From assembly GCF_000518265.1 (NCBI RefSeq), contig NZ_JADG01000012.1, positions 310,001 to 374,000 of the forward strand: a stretch of 64,000 nt of DNA. The letters run 5' to 3'. The stretch is from Actinomadura oligospora ATCC 43269 (GTDB taxonomy: Bacteria > Actinomycetota > Actinomycetes > Streptosporangiales > Streptosporangiaceae). Shown one piece after another: positions 7,863 through 16,562 of the stretch (positions within the stretch are counted from its first letter, which is position 1; the number at the start of each line of letters is the position of its first letter). The notes beneath the pieces were generated by a model. The model was given only the letters and a program-made list of their open reading frames with translations, had not been told where the DNA came from and made no database searches. The translations under genes and the position numbers were made by a program.

Positions 7863-8753
7863 TCAGGACAGGCCCGCGAACAGGTCGGTCTCGCGTCCGC
7901 CCGCCGCGGCCGGGCCCCGCTCGCCGTCCAGCAGGACGAAGTACTCGGTGCCGAACGCCTGCTGGCCGAGGTTGTTCGACAGCGCGAAGAACGGCCCGGT
8001 CTCGGCGGGGGCCACGATGATCTGGGTGCGGTGCGCGCGCAGCGCGTCGAGCTTGGACGGCAGGTACGGACGGGCGTCCACGACCGTGGTGATCAGGTCG
8101 TCCGGGACGCCGGAGCCCAGCTCGTCCAGGGTGGCGACGCGCGGGAACGGCAGCCGCGCCTCCCGCATCACCGCGATCGCCCGGACGAGCACGGTGCGCG
8201 GCGTCGCGTACGCGTACAGCTTCGCGACCCGCCACGGCTCCCGGCCCCCGCCCTCGAAGGACGGGTCGGCGGCCAGCTCGAACGCGCGGCGCGTCACGCG
8301 GTGCGCCTGGATGTGGTCGGGATGGCCGTAGTTGCCGCGGTCGTCGTAGCTGACGACCACCTGCGGCCGGACCTCCCGGACGATCTCGGCGAGCGCCCCG
8401 GCGGCCTCGTCGAGGTCGGCGCGCCAGAAGCAGCGCGGGTCGTCGTTGGTGGCGGCGCCCATCATGCCGGAGTCGCGCCAGCGGCCCGCTCCGCCGAGGA
8501 ACCGGTGCTCGGCGACGCCGAGCGCCGCGCAGGCCGCGTCGAGCTCGCCGATCCGGAAGGCGCCGAGCCGGTCGTCCTTGTCGGCGGCCAGGTGGCGCAG
8601 GTCGTCCGGGATGACCTCGCCCTCCTCGCCGAGCGTGCAGGTGACGAGCGTGACGTGGGCGCCCTCGGCCGCGTACTTGGCCATGGTCGCGCCGGTCCCG
8701 ATGGACTCGTCATCGGGATGGGCGTGCACGAACAGGATCCGCGGCTCCTTCAT
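7863..8753 (-). CDS. mshB: N-acetyl-1-D-myo-inositol-2-amino-2-deoxy-alpha-D-glucopyranoside deacetylase (mycothiol synthesis)
   Basis: A 296-residue LmbE/PIG-L zinc deacetylase that removes the acetyl group of GlcNAc-inositol, the second committed step to mycothiol. The zinc motif HAHPDDES is at residues 10-17, and NYGHPDHIQAHR at about 140-152 supplies the third ligand. TCTLGEEGEVI and FLGGAGRWRDSGM are MshB rather than Mca features, and the length (~300) fits MshB. An in-frame start 24 codons upstream (8825) exists, but the MshB core begins right at MKEPRILFVHAHPDD, so ATG 8753 is chosen although its ribosome site is weak. It is divergent from nothing near and followed by DUF6113. Confidence 0.93.
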   Translation of the reverse strand: MKEPRILFVHAHPDDESIGTGATMAKYAAEGAHVTLVTCTLGEEGEVIPDDLRHLAADKDDRLGAFRIGELDAACAALGVAEHRFLGGAGRWRDSGMMGAATNDDPRCFWRADLDEAAGALAEIVREVRPQVVVSYDDRGNYGHPDHIQAHRVTRRAFELAADPSFEGGGREPWRVAKLYAYATPRTVLVRAIAVMREARLPFPRVATLDELGSGVPDDLITTVVDARPYLPSKLDALRAHRTQIIVAPAETGPFFALSNNLGQQAFGTEYFVLLDGERGPAAAGGRETDLFAGLS

Positions 8754-8924
8754 GACCAGTGAGCCTACTAACGCGCGGGACCGCTCTCGGCTGTCACCCT
8801 TCCCACCCGGTGCGCGAAACGTCACGTTCCGGACGTGACCGTCGTCACGTCCGGAGCGTGGTCGTTCCGTTCGCCCGAGGCCGCCGGACCGGAGCCGGTC
8901 GCCCGGCTCCGGGGCCAGGGGCGG

Positions 8925-10466
8925 TCAGTCGCCGGTCAGGCCGCCCGCCGCGGCGCCGCCCGTGCCGCCGCCACCGGTTCCGCCACCGGTGCCGCCACCG
9001 CCGCCGGTGCCGCCACCGCCGCCGCCCGCGGGCGGCTTGGTGGTCTTGCCGCCGCCGCCCTCGGGGGGCGCCGTGTCGGTCGGCTTCCCGGTCGGCTCGC
9101 CGGTCGAGGTGTCCGGCGGAGTGGACGGCTCCGTCGGCTCGGTCGACTCCGTCGGACGCTGCGTCGGACGGTGCTTCCGGGTGTGGGTCGGCTCCGGCTC
9201 GCTCGAGTCGGTGTCGGTGGGCGACTCGGAGTCGGTCGGGTTCTCGGACTGCGAGGTCTGCTGGTCGCTGCCCGGCGTGTTGCCCTTGCTCCCGTCGCCA
9301 CCGCCCATGTTCGCCACCGCGACGCCGACCACGGCCGCCAGGACCAGGATGGCGATGACCGCCGCGATCACCGGCCCCCTGGACTTCTTCTCGGGCTCCC
9401 AGTCGCGCCGGGAGGGACGGCCCCCGCCACCCCGGTAGGCCTCCTCGTAACCGGCGACCGGCGGCAGGGTCGCCCCGCCGCCCACGCCCTGCGTGGCGCC
9501 ACCGTAGCCCTGGTCATAGGCGCCCGCCGGGGCCATGCGGGTCGCGGCGGCGCCGCCTGCGGCAGCCGCGGCTCCCCCGGCCAGCAGCGCGGTCGCCTGC
9601 GCCGGGTCGTCCAGCGCGGTCGCGCCCGGGACGCCGCCGCCGCCGGGGATTCCGCCGGTGCCTCCGGGACCGCTGCCGATCAGCGCCATCATCAGCTGCT
9701 GCGCGGTCGGCCGCCGGGCCGGGTCCTTGGCCAGGCAGGCGGCGATCAGGTCGTACAGCTCGGGCGGCAGGCCGTCCAGCGAGGGCGGCTCGTTCATCAC
9801 CCGGTTGATCACCGCGACCACGGTGTCGTCGCCGAACGGCGGACGGCCGGTCGCGGCGAACACCATCGTCGAACCCCAGGCCCAGACGTCCACGGCCTCG
9901 GTGAGGCGCTGCCCGGCGACCTGCTCGGGGGCCATGTAGGACGGGGTGCCGATCGCCTTGGTGGCGTTGGTCTGGCCCGCGTCCAGGGCCCGCGCGATGC
10001 CGAAGTCGATCACGCGCGGGCCGTCCGGGGCCATGATCACGTTGTGCGGCTTGAAGTCGCGGTGCACGATGCCCGCCTGGTGGATCGCCACCAGGGCGGT
10101 CGCGGTGCCGATCGCGAGGCGTTCCAGGGCCGCGCCGGTGATCGGCCCCTGCTCGGTGATCTGCTTGTAGAGCGCCGGGCCGGGGACGTACTCGCTGGCG
10201 ATCCACGGCTGGTCGCCCGCGACGTCGGCCTCGAGCACCTGGGCGGTGCAGAACCGGGCGACCTGCATGGCCGCCTGCGACTCGCGGACGAAGCGGTGGC
10301 GGGCCATGTCGTCGGCGGCGGCGTCGGCGCGCAGGAGCTTGATCGCCGCCTTCGCCCCGGACGGGTCCACGCCCAGGTAGACGACGCCCTGACCGCCCTC
10401 TCCAAGACGTTCGGTCAGGTCGTAGGACCCAAGCCGCCGGGGGTCTCCCGGCTGCAAGTCCGACAT
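8925..10466 (-). CDS. Membrane Ser/Thr protein kinase (PknB-type) with Pro/Thr- and Gly-rich extracellular tail
   Basis: 513 residues. The Hanks-type kinase domain is about 14-270: glycine loop GEGGQGVVYLG, catalytic Lys in AAIKLLR, HRDFKPHN, DFGIAR, APE in YMAPEQVAG. A juxtamembrane Ala/Gly-rich segment follows, then a single TM (GPVIAAVIAILVLAAVVGVA), then an outside tail of ~120 residues that is Ser/Thr/Glu/Pro-rich and ends in a nearly pure Gly/Thr stretch. There is no PASTA repeat, so the signal it senses is unclear. ATG 10466 has GAAGGAG eight bases upstream, so the 41-residue upstream extension is rejected. HRDFKPHN has Phe at the usual Leu position, a common variant. The gene is divergent from the S9 peptidase (10651) across 184 bp. 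Confidence 0.9.
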   Translation of the reverse strand: MSDLQPGDPRRLGSYDLTERLGEGGQGVVYLGVDPSGAKAAIKLLRADAAADDMARHRFVRESQAAMQVARFCTAQVLEADVAGDQPWIASEYVPGPALYKQITEQGPITGAALERLAIGTATALVAIHQAGIVHRDFKPHNVIMAPDGPRVIDFGIARALDAGQTNATKAIGTPSYMAPEQVAGQRLTEAVDVWAWGSTMVFAATGRPPFGDDTVVAVINRVMNEPPSLDGLPPELYDLIAACLAKDPARRPTAQQLMMALIGSGPGGTGGIPGGGGVPGATALDDPAQATALLAGGAAAAAGGAAATRMAPAGAYDQGYGGATQGVGGGATLPPVAGYEEAYRGGGGRPSRRDWEPEKKSRGPVIAAVIAILVLAAVVGVAVANMGGGDGSKGNTPGSDQQTSQSENPTDSESPTDTDSSEPEPTHTRKHRPTQRPTESTEPTEPSTPPDTSTGEPTGKPTDTAPPEGGGGKTTKPPAGGGGGGTGGGGGTGGGTGGGGTGGAAAGGLTGD

Positions 10467-10650
10467 GGAACAACTCCTTCGGGGGCGGTTCTGACGACGC
10501 TGCGGCACTGGGCGGGCTCCGAGCTTACGCGAGCGGGGGCGCGCCCACCGCGCGTTCACCCTGCGGGACCATACCCATTGAATCCCCACAAAGCAGCGTG
10601 GTGGCGGGCTGCCGCCCGGATCGGTCGGAGACGGCTGGCAGACTCACATC

Positions 10651-12777
10651 ATGAGCATCAGCTATCCGCGGCAGACGGCCCGCACCCGCCGGTTCACCCT
10701 CGGCGTCCCCCGCGCCTTCCAGATCGCGCCCGACGGGTCCCGGGTGGCGTTCCTGCGCACCAAGGCGGGCGACGACCCCGTCACCTGCCTGTGGACGCTG
10801 GACCCGGCGTCCGGTGCTGAGACGCTCGTCGCCGACCCGGCCTCGCTCGCCGTCGCGGGTGAGGCGAACCTCCCCGCCGAGGAGCGCGCCCGCCGCGAGC
10901 GGGCCCGCGAGGGCGCGGGCGGCATCGTCGGCTTCGCGACCGACTCGGCCGTCCGGCAGGCGGTGTTCAGCCTCGGCGGACAGCTGTTCCTCACCGACCT
11001 GGCGTCCGGGGAGACCCGGGAGCTGCCCGCCCAGACCCCGGTGTTCGACCCGCGCCTCGACCCCGCGGGCCGCCGCGTCGCCTACGTCTCGGGCCGCACC
11101 GTCCGCGTGATCGGCACGGACGGCTCGGACGACCGCGCCCTGATCACGCCCGAGAGCGACCAGATCTCCTACGGGCTGGCCGAGTTCATCGCCGCCGAGG
11201 AGATGAGCCGCATGCGTGGCCACTGGTGGTCGCCGGACGGCTCGACCCTGCTCGCCGCGCGGGTGGACGAGACGCCCGTCCAGCGCTGGACGATCGCCGA
11301 CCCGGCCAACCCCGAGAGCCCCGCCACCGAGATCGCCTACCCGGCCGCCGGGACGCCCAACGCGATCGTCTCGCTCGTCCTGCTGAAGGTCGACGGCCTC
11401 GCCGCCGACGGCGGCCGCGCCTCGGTGTCCTGGGACCGCGGCCAGTACCCCTACCTGACCACCGCGGGCTGGGACGCGCGCGGCCCGCTGATCGTCGTCC
11501 AGACCCGCGACCAGCGCGCCCAGCGCGTGCTCACCGTCGACCCGCTGAACGGCGAGACCACCCTGCTGCACACCGGCCACGACCCGGTCTGGACCGAGAT
11601 CGTCCCCGGCGTCCCGGCGCGCACCGGCACGGGCGACCTGGTCTGGACGGTCGAGGACCACCAGGCCACCGCGCCCGGCGTCGCGTCCCCCGACCTCGTC
11701 GGCACCCGCCGCCTGACGATCGGCGGCGAGCCGGTCACGCCGCCCGGCCTCCAGGTCCGCTCGGTCCTCGGCGTCGAGGGCGGGACGGTGCTGTTCACCG
11801 CGTCCACCGAGCCGACCGAGGTGCACGTCCACCGGTACGCGGACGGCGAGGTGACCCAGATCACCTCGGGGCAGGGCGTCTACTCCGCGGTCGCGTCCGG
11901 CGATCTGACCGTGATCACCGGCTCGCGGCTGGACGTCCTCGGCACCGTCACCGAGCTGCGCGGCCCGCACGGCACGTTCCCGGTCGAGTCCCGCGCCGAG
12001 ACCCCGGTGATCACGCCGCGGGTCGAGCTGCTGAGCGCCGGGCCCCGGGAGGTCCGCACGGCCGTGCTGCTGCCCACGGGCTGGACGCCCGACCAGGGCC
12101 GCCTGCCCGTCCTCATGGACCCCTACGGCGGCCCGCACGCCCAGCGCGTCATGGCCGTCCAGCGCGCCTACTGCGAACCGCAGTGGCTCGCCGACCAGGG
12201 CTTCGCCGTCGTCATCGCCGACGGCCGCGGCACCCCCGGCCGCGGGATCGCCTGGGAGCGCGCCGTCCGCGGCGACTTCGTCACCCCCGTCCTGGACGAC
12301 CAGATCGCCGCCCTGGAGGAGGCCGCCCGCCGCCACCCGGCCGCGCTCGACCTCGACCGGGTCGCCGTCCGCGGCTGGTCCTTCGGCGGCTGGCTCGCCG
12401 CCCTCTGCGTCCTGGCCCGCCCGGACGTCTTCCACGCCGCCGTCGCGGGCGCCCCGGTCACCGACTGGACGCTCTACGACACCCACTACACCGAGCGCTA
12501 CCTCGGCCTTCCCGAGGAGGAGCCGGAGACCTACGCCGCCAACTCCCTCATCGGGCTGGCCGACAAGCTCACCCGCCCGCTCCTGCTCATCCACGGCCTG
12601 GCGGACGACAACGTGGTGGCCGCGCACACCCTGCGCCTCTCCTCGGCCCTCCTGGCCGCGGGCCGCCCCCACACCGTCCTCCCCCTGTCGGGCGTCACCC
12701 ACATGACCCCGCAGGAGGTCGTCGCCGAGAACCTCCTCCACCTCCAGGTCGACTGGCTGAAGAACTCCCTCGCCTGA
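10651..12777 (+). CDS. S9 family prolyl oligopeptidase (dipeptidyl-peptidase IV-like)
   Basis: 708 residues. An N-terminal beta-propeller (about 20-480, DPPIV_N type, with FQIAPDGSRVAFLR and FDPRLDPAGRRVAYVSGR blades) is followed by an alpha/beta-hydrolase domain. The catalytic triad can be placed: Ser577 in GWSFGGW, Asp652 in HGLADDNV, His684 in GVTHMTP. EFIAAEEMSRMRGHWWSPDG holds the Glu-Glu pair that anchors the substrate N-terminus in DPP-IV enzymes, arguing for dipeptide release from the N-terminus. There is no signal peptide, so it is cytosolic and likely scavenges peptides. ATG 10651 follows a short AT-rich stretch. A strong terminator follows. Confidence 0.93.
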   Translation: MSISYPRQTARTRRFTLGVPRAFQIAPDGSRVAFLRTKAGDDPVTCLWTLDPASGAETLVADPASLAVAGEANLPAEERARRERAREGAGGIVGFATDSAVRQAVFSLGGQLFLTDLASGETRELPAQTPVFDPRLDPAGRRVAYVSGRTVRVIGTDGSDDRALITPESDQISYGLAEFIAAEEMSRMRGHWWSPDGSTLLAARVDETPVQRWTIADPANPESPATEIAYPAAGTPNAIVSLVLLKVDGLAADGGRASVSWDRGQYPYLTTAGWDARGPLIVVQTRDQRAQRVLTVDPLNGETTLLHTGHDPVWTEIVPGVPARTGTGDLVWTVEDHQATAPGVASPDLVGTRRLTIGGEPVTPPGLQVRSVLGVEGGTVLFTASTEPTEVHVHRYADGEVTQITSGQGVYSAVASGDLTVITGSRLDVLGTVTELRGPHGTFPVESRAETPVITPRVELLSAGPREVRTAVLLPTGWTPDQGRLPVLMDPYGGPHAQRVMAVQRAYCEPQWLADQGFAVVIADGRGTPGRGIAWERAVRGDFVTPVLDDQIAALEEAARRHPAALDLDRVAVRGWSFGGWLAALCVLARPDVFHAAVAGAPVTDWTLYDTHYTERYLGLPEEEPETYAANSLIGLADKLTRPLLLIHGLADDNVVAAHTLRLSSALLAAGRPHTVLPLSGVTHMTPQEVVAENLLHLQVDWLKNSLA

Positions 12778-12792
12778 GACCGGGCGAGACGA

Positions 12793-12821
12793 GAGGGGGC
12801 GTGCGCCGTGCACGCCCCCTC
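12793..12821. terminator. Terminator between S9 peptidase and ABC exporter genes
   Basis: GAGGGGGCGTGC (12793-12804), five-base loop, GCACGCCCCCTC (12810-12821), then TTCGTTCT. It is placed between convergent genes, eight bases from the ABC gene end. Confidence 0.8.
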
Positions 12822-12828
12822 TTCGTTC

Positions 12829-14583
12829 TCAGGGGTTGCGGTCGGCGGCCGGTTGGCGGTCGCCATGCCAGGACGACCACAGGGCCGCGTAGGAGCCCTT
12901 GGCGGCCAGGAGCTCGTCGTGGGTGCCGAGTTCGGCGATGCGCCCGTCCTCGACGACGGCCACGCGGTCGGCGTCGTGGGCGGTGTGGAGACGGTGGGCG
13001 ATGGCCACGACCGTCCGGCCGGACAGGACGGCGGCGAGCGAGCTTTCCAGGCGGCGGGCGGCCCTCGGGTCGAGGAGGGACGTCGCCTCGTCCAGGACGA
13101 GGGTGTGCGGGTCGGCGAGGACGAGGCGGGCCAGCGCCAGTTGCTGCGCCTGGGCCGGGGAGAGGTCCTCGCCCGCGGCTCCCACCTGCGCGGACAGGTC
13201 GGGGCCGTCCCAGTCGACGGCCTCGAGCGCGGCGCGGATCTGGTCGTCGGACGCGTCCGGCCTCGCCATCACCAGGTTGTCGCGGAGGCTGCCGCGGAAC
13301 ACGTGGTGCTCCTGGGTGACGAGCGCGACGTGGCCGCGCAGGTCGTCCAGCGGGAGTTCGACGAGCGGGACGGGCGCGGCGTCGCCGACCTCGACCGCGC
13401 CGGAGCCGGGGGCGTCGATCCCGGCGACCAGGCGGCCGAGGGTGGACTTGCCCGCGCCGGACGGCCCGACCATCGCCAGGCGTTCGCCCGGACGCAGCGC
13501 CAGGTCCACGCCGTGCAGGACGTCGTGGCCGGGCCGGTAGGCGTACCGGACGTCCCGGACGTTGATCCGCTCGCCGTCCGGTCGCGCGGACGTCGGGACG
13601 CGGTCGGCCGGGACGTTCCCGACGCCGAGCAGCCGCGCCAGGGACGCGCCGCCGATCTGCACCTCGTCCAGGCGGTAGAGGAGCATGTCGACCGGGCCGA
13701 CGAGCTGCTGGACGTACAGGGTCGCGGCGGTCACCTGCCCGAGCGACGCGAGCCCGTGCTGGTGCAGCAGGCCGCCGACGACCAGCGTCCCGACGATCGG
13801 GAACAGGTAGCCGCTCTCGACCACGGGGAACAGGACCGTCCGCAGGCCGAGCGTGTACCGCTCGCGCGAGTAGGAGCGGGCGATGTCGGCGTCGCCGCGG
13901 GCGCGCCGCCGCGCCTCGAGGCCGAACGCCTCGACCGTCCGGGCTCCCTGGACGGTCTCGGCGAGGCCGTCGGTGAGCTCCGCCCAGGCCGCCTCCTCGC
14001 GCAGGTAGCCGTCGCGGGCGCGCTTCAGGTACCAGCGCATGCCGAAGAGGATCGACGGCAGGCCGAGCAGGACGGGCAGCGTGACCAGCGGGCCGGTCAG
14101 CACGAGCGCGACCAGCGTGAGGACGATCGTGACGCCGCCGATGACCATCTCCGGGACGGCCTCCCGCACCACCCCCGACAGCTCCCCCACGTCCCGCGAG
14201 GTGCGGCTGACCAGGTCGCCCGTCCCGGCGCGCTCGACGCGGGACAGCGGCAGGCCGAGGACGCGCCCGACGAACTCCTCGCGCAGCTCGGCCATGACCC
14301 GCTCGCCCAGCCGCGCGGACGCGAAGTAGGCGTACCGGGTCAGGACGCCCTGGACGATGACGAATCCGGCGATCGCCGCGCCAACGGTGTCGATGTGCGC
14401 CGTCCCGGAGCGGACGCCGTCGACCAGGCCGCCCAGCAGCCGGGGCGTGACCAGCCCGGACACCGCCGCGAGGGCGTGCAGGGCGAGCGCCCCGACCAGG
14501 GCGCGCGGATGCCGCCGGACGAGCTCGACGGCGTACGCCCGCACCTGCGCGGGCGTGGCGACGGGCAGGATGGCGGTGCTCAT
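12829..14583 (-). CDS. ABC exporter half-transporter B: intact Walker motifs, degenerate signature
   Basis: 584 residues: an exporter-type TM domain (six TMs, about 25-310) and a C-terminal nucleotide-binding domain. Walker A GPSGAGKS is at 373-380, Q-loop TQEHHVF near 424, Walker B TLVLDEATS at 494-502 and switch His530. The signature normally reading LSGGQ is LSPAQ (474-478), so this half offers a degenerate signature to its partner's site. ATG 14583 overlaps the partner's stop (ATGA), showing the two are co-translated in fixed ratio. The pair makes a heterodimer with a single competent ATP site. The substrate is unknown; lipid, peptide or drug export are all possible. Confidence 0.92.
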   Translation of the reverse strand: MSTAILPVATPAQVRAYAVELVRRHPRALVGALALHALAAVSGLVTPRLLGGLVDGVRSGTAHIDTVGAAIAGFVIVQGVLTRYAYFASARLGERVMAELREEFVGRVLGLPLSRVERAGTGDLVSRTSRDVGELSGVVREAVPEMVIGGVTIVLTLVALVLTGPLVTLPVLLGLPSILFGMRWYLKRARDGYLREEAAWAELTDGLAETVQGARTVEAFGLEARRRARGDADIARSYSRERYTLGLRTVLFPVVESGYLFPIVGTLVVGGLLHQHGLASLGQVTAATLYVQQLVGPVDMLLYRLDEVQIGGASLARLLGVGNVPADRVPTSARPDGERINVRDVRYAYRPGHDVLHGVDLALRPGERLAMVGPSGAGKSTLGRLVAGIDAPGSGAVEVGDAAPVPLVELPLDDLRGHVALVTQEHHVFRGSLRDNLVMARPDASDDQIRAALEAVDWDGPDLSAQVGAAGEDLSPAQAQQLALARLVLADPHTLVLDEATSLLDPRAARRLESSLAAVLSGRTVVAIAHRLHTAHDADRVAVVEDGRIAELGTHDELLAAKGSYAALWSSWHGDRQPAADRNP

Positions 14584-16373
14584 GACGCTCCACGGGTGAC
14601 GACGGCGGCGTAGCGGGGTTCGGCGTCCAGCAGTTCGCGGTGCGTGCCCTCGGCGACGACCGCGCCGTGCTCGACGAACGCGACGTGGTCGGCGCGGTCG
14701 AGGACGAGGGGGCTGGTGGTGGCGATCACGGTCGTCCGCCCGGCCCGGACGCGGCCGAGGCGCTCGGCGATCGCGGCCTCGGTGTGCGCGTCCACGGCGC
14801 TGGTCGGCTCGACCAGGACGAGCACCTCGGGGTCGGCGGCGAGCGCCCGGACGAGCCGCAGCCGCTGCCGCTGCCCGCCGGAGAACTCCCGTCCCGCCTC
14901 GGCGACATGGCCGTCGAGTCCGGTCGCGTCCACCACGTCCTCCGCCGCGGCGGCCTCGACCGCCGCGGCCAGACCGTCCACCCGGACGTTCCGGTCACCG
15001 TCCAGCACGGCATCCCGGTGCCCGTCCAGCGCGGCGTTCCGGTCACCGTCCAGTACGTCGTTCCGGTCACGGACGTCCGGTGGAACGTTGCGGTCGCCGG
15101 ACGGCGGGGCGAGGGTCTCGTGGAGGGGGCCGGAGAAGAGGCGGTCCTCGTTGACGGCGACCAGGACGCGCGACCGGACGTCCGCGACCTCGGCGAGGGG
15201 AACGCCGCCGTAGGTGACATCCCCCTCGGTGTAGCGGCCGAGACGGTCGGCCACGGCGGCGGCGTCGCGCGGGTCGGAGGCGGCGACGGCGGTGACCCGT
15301 CCCGGCCGGACGACCAGCCCGGACGCGGCGTCCACCAGCTCGGCCGGGCCGTCCACGCGGCGGGTGCCGGTGTGCGTGATCTCCGGCTCGACGTCGAGCA
15401 GGCGGCAGACGCGCCCGGCGGCGACCCGGCCCTTGGTGAACTTCTGGGCCATCTCGCCGAGCGTCCGCAGCGGCTCGACCAGGAAGACCGCGTAGCCGTA
15501 GAACGCGACGAGCTGGCCGATCGTGATCCTCCCGTCGGCGGCGAAGCGCGCGCCGAGCCAGGTGACCAGCGCGACGAGCAGGCCGGGCAGGAGCACCTCG
15601 GCGCCGCTGATCCGCGACTCGGCCCAGGCGACCCGGACCCCGGCCCGCCGGACGTCCTGGGACCGGCTCCGGTACCGGCCCGCGAACAGCCCCTCGCCGC
15701 CGACGCCGCGCAGCACCCGCAGGCCCGCGACCAGGTCCGTCGCCGTCGAGTTCAGCTCGCTGACCAGCTCGCGGTGCGCGTCCTCGCGGCGCTCGTAGGG
15801 GCGCAGCAGCGGCGCGGCGAGCGCGAGGATCACCGGGACGCCGATCAGCACGACCAGCCCGAGCGGCCAGGACGTCACCAGCAGCAGCGCCGCGACCACG
15901 ACGATCGCGACGACCGAGCCGGTCCCGCGGCCGAGGATGTCCAGCACGTCGCCGATCCGCGCACAGTCGGAGATGCCGACGCTGACCACCTCGCCCGCGG
16001 TGAGCCGCTTGGGCAGCGTCGCGCCGAGCCGCGTCGTCTGCCGGGTGACCAGCTGGATCGTCCGGTAGCAGGCCGACAGCCAGTTGAACACGGCCATCCG
16101 GTGCCGGGTCACGCTCGACGCCATCTGGACGACGCCGAGCGCGAACAGCGCGCCCGCCCAGCCCAGCAGCGCGCCGGTGTCCCCACCGGCCACGCCCGCG
16201 TCGATGGCGCGTCCGATCGCGGCGGGCATGAGCGCCTGGGAGAGGAAGAACACCGTCCCCAGCACGGCCACGGCGATCACGCTGCGGCGCTGGACGCGCA
16301 TCAGCCACAGTAGGTAGCGCGTGGGGGAAGTGTGGTCGGGAATGCCCGGATCGGGTACGGGTAGGTCCTTCAC
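14580..16373 (-). CDS. ABC exporter half-transporter A: canonical signature, no Walker A
   Basis: 597 residues from GTG 16373 (a longer frame runs upstream but has no family features). The TM domain is about 28-315. In the ATPase half, the place of Walker A reads VAASDPRDAAAV (363-374) with no Gly-rich loop or Lys. Walker B is VLVLVEPTSAVD (Asp replaced by Val, 517-528) and the switch His is missing (TTSPL, 552-556). The signature FSGGQ (497-501) is intact. So this half cannot bind ATP properly itself but completes the partner's site. An inserted 8-residue repeat (about 426-467) sits between the Q-loop and the signature. It is the first gene of the two-gene operon and divergent from the SpoIIE phosphatase. 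Confidence 0.88.
   Translation of the reverse strand: MKDLPVPDPGIPDHTSPTRYLLWLMRVQRRSVIAVAVLGTVFFLSQALMPAAIGRAIDAGVAGGDTGALLGWAGALFALGVVQMASSVTRHRMAVFNWLSACYRTIQLVTRQTTRLGATLPKRLTAGEVVSVGISDCARIGDVLDILGRGTGSVVAIVVVAALLLVTSWPLGLVVLIGVPVILALAAPLLRPYERREDAHRELVSELNSTATDLVAGLRVLRGVGGEGLFAGRYRSRSQDVRRAGVRVAWAESRISGAEVLLPGLLVALVTWLGARFAADGRITIGQLVAFYGYAVFLVEPLRTLGEMAQKFTKGRVAAGRVCRLLDVEPEITHTGTRRVDGPAELVDAASGLVVRPGRVTAVAASDPRDAAAVADRLGRYTEGDVTYGGVPLAEVADVRSRVLVAVNEDRLFSGPLHETLAPPSGDRNVPPDVRDRNDVLDGDRNAALDGHRDAVLDGDRNVRVDGLAAAVEAAAAEDVVDATGLDGHVAEAGREFSGGQRQRLRLVRALAADPEVLVLVEPTSAVDAHTEAAIAERLGRVRAGRTTVIATTSPLVLDRADHVAFVEHGAVVAEGTHRELLDAEPRYAAVVTRGAS
14989..15075 (-). repeat. 24-bp tandem repeat inside the ABC ATPase domain
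   Basis: Units start at 14989, 15013 and 15037, with a partial fourth at 15061. Each begins TTCCGGTCACCGTCCAG or a close variant. The period is 24 bp, so the reading frame is kept and the protein gains 8-residue units of the form VLDGDRNA. Length polymorphism between strains is expected. Confidence 0.85.
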
Positions 16374-16562
16374 TCTGCGAAGGTATGCGGCGACCCGGCG
16401 GCTCCTCGACTCATTTTTTCCGCCACCGGCCGCCCCGCGAGGCGATCCTCCGGCCGTCGGCGCCGGGCCCGGCCCGGAGGGCGACCGGGATGTGTCCGGG
16501 GACGGCTCGTGGCGCGTCCGAGGTGCGCCGCACTCCGCCGACCGGCTAGCCTCCGTCGGGTC

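Noticed and set aside
10525..12813. 762-codon minus-strand frame across the S9 peptidase
   Set aside because: Shadow of a gene with an intact catalytic triad on the plus strand.
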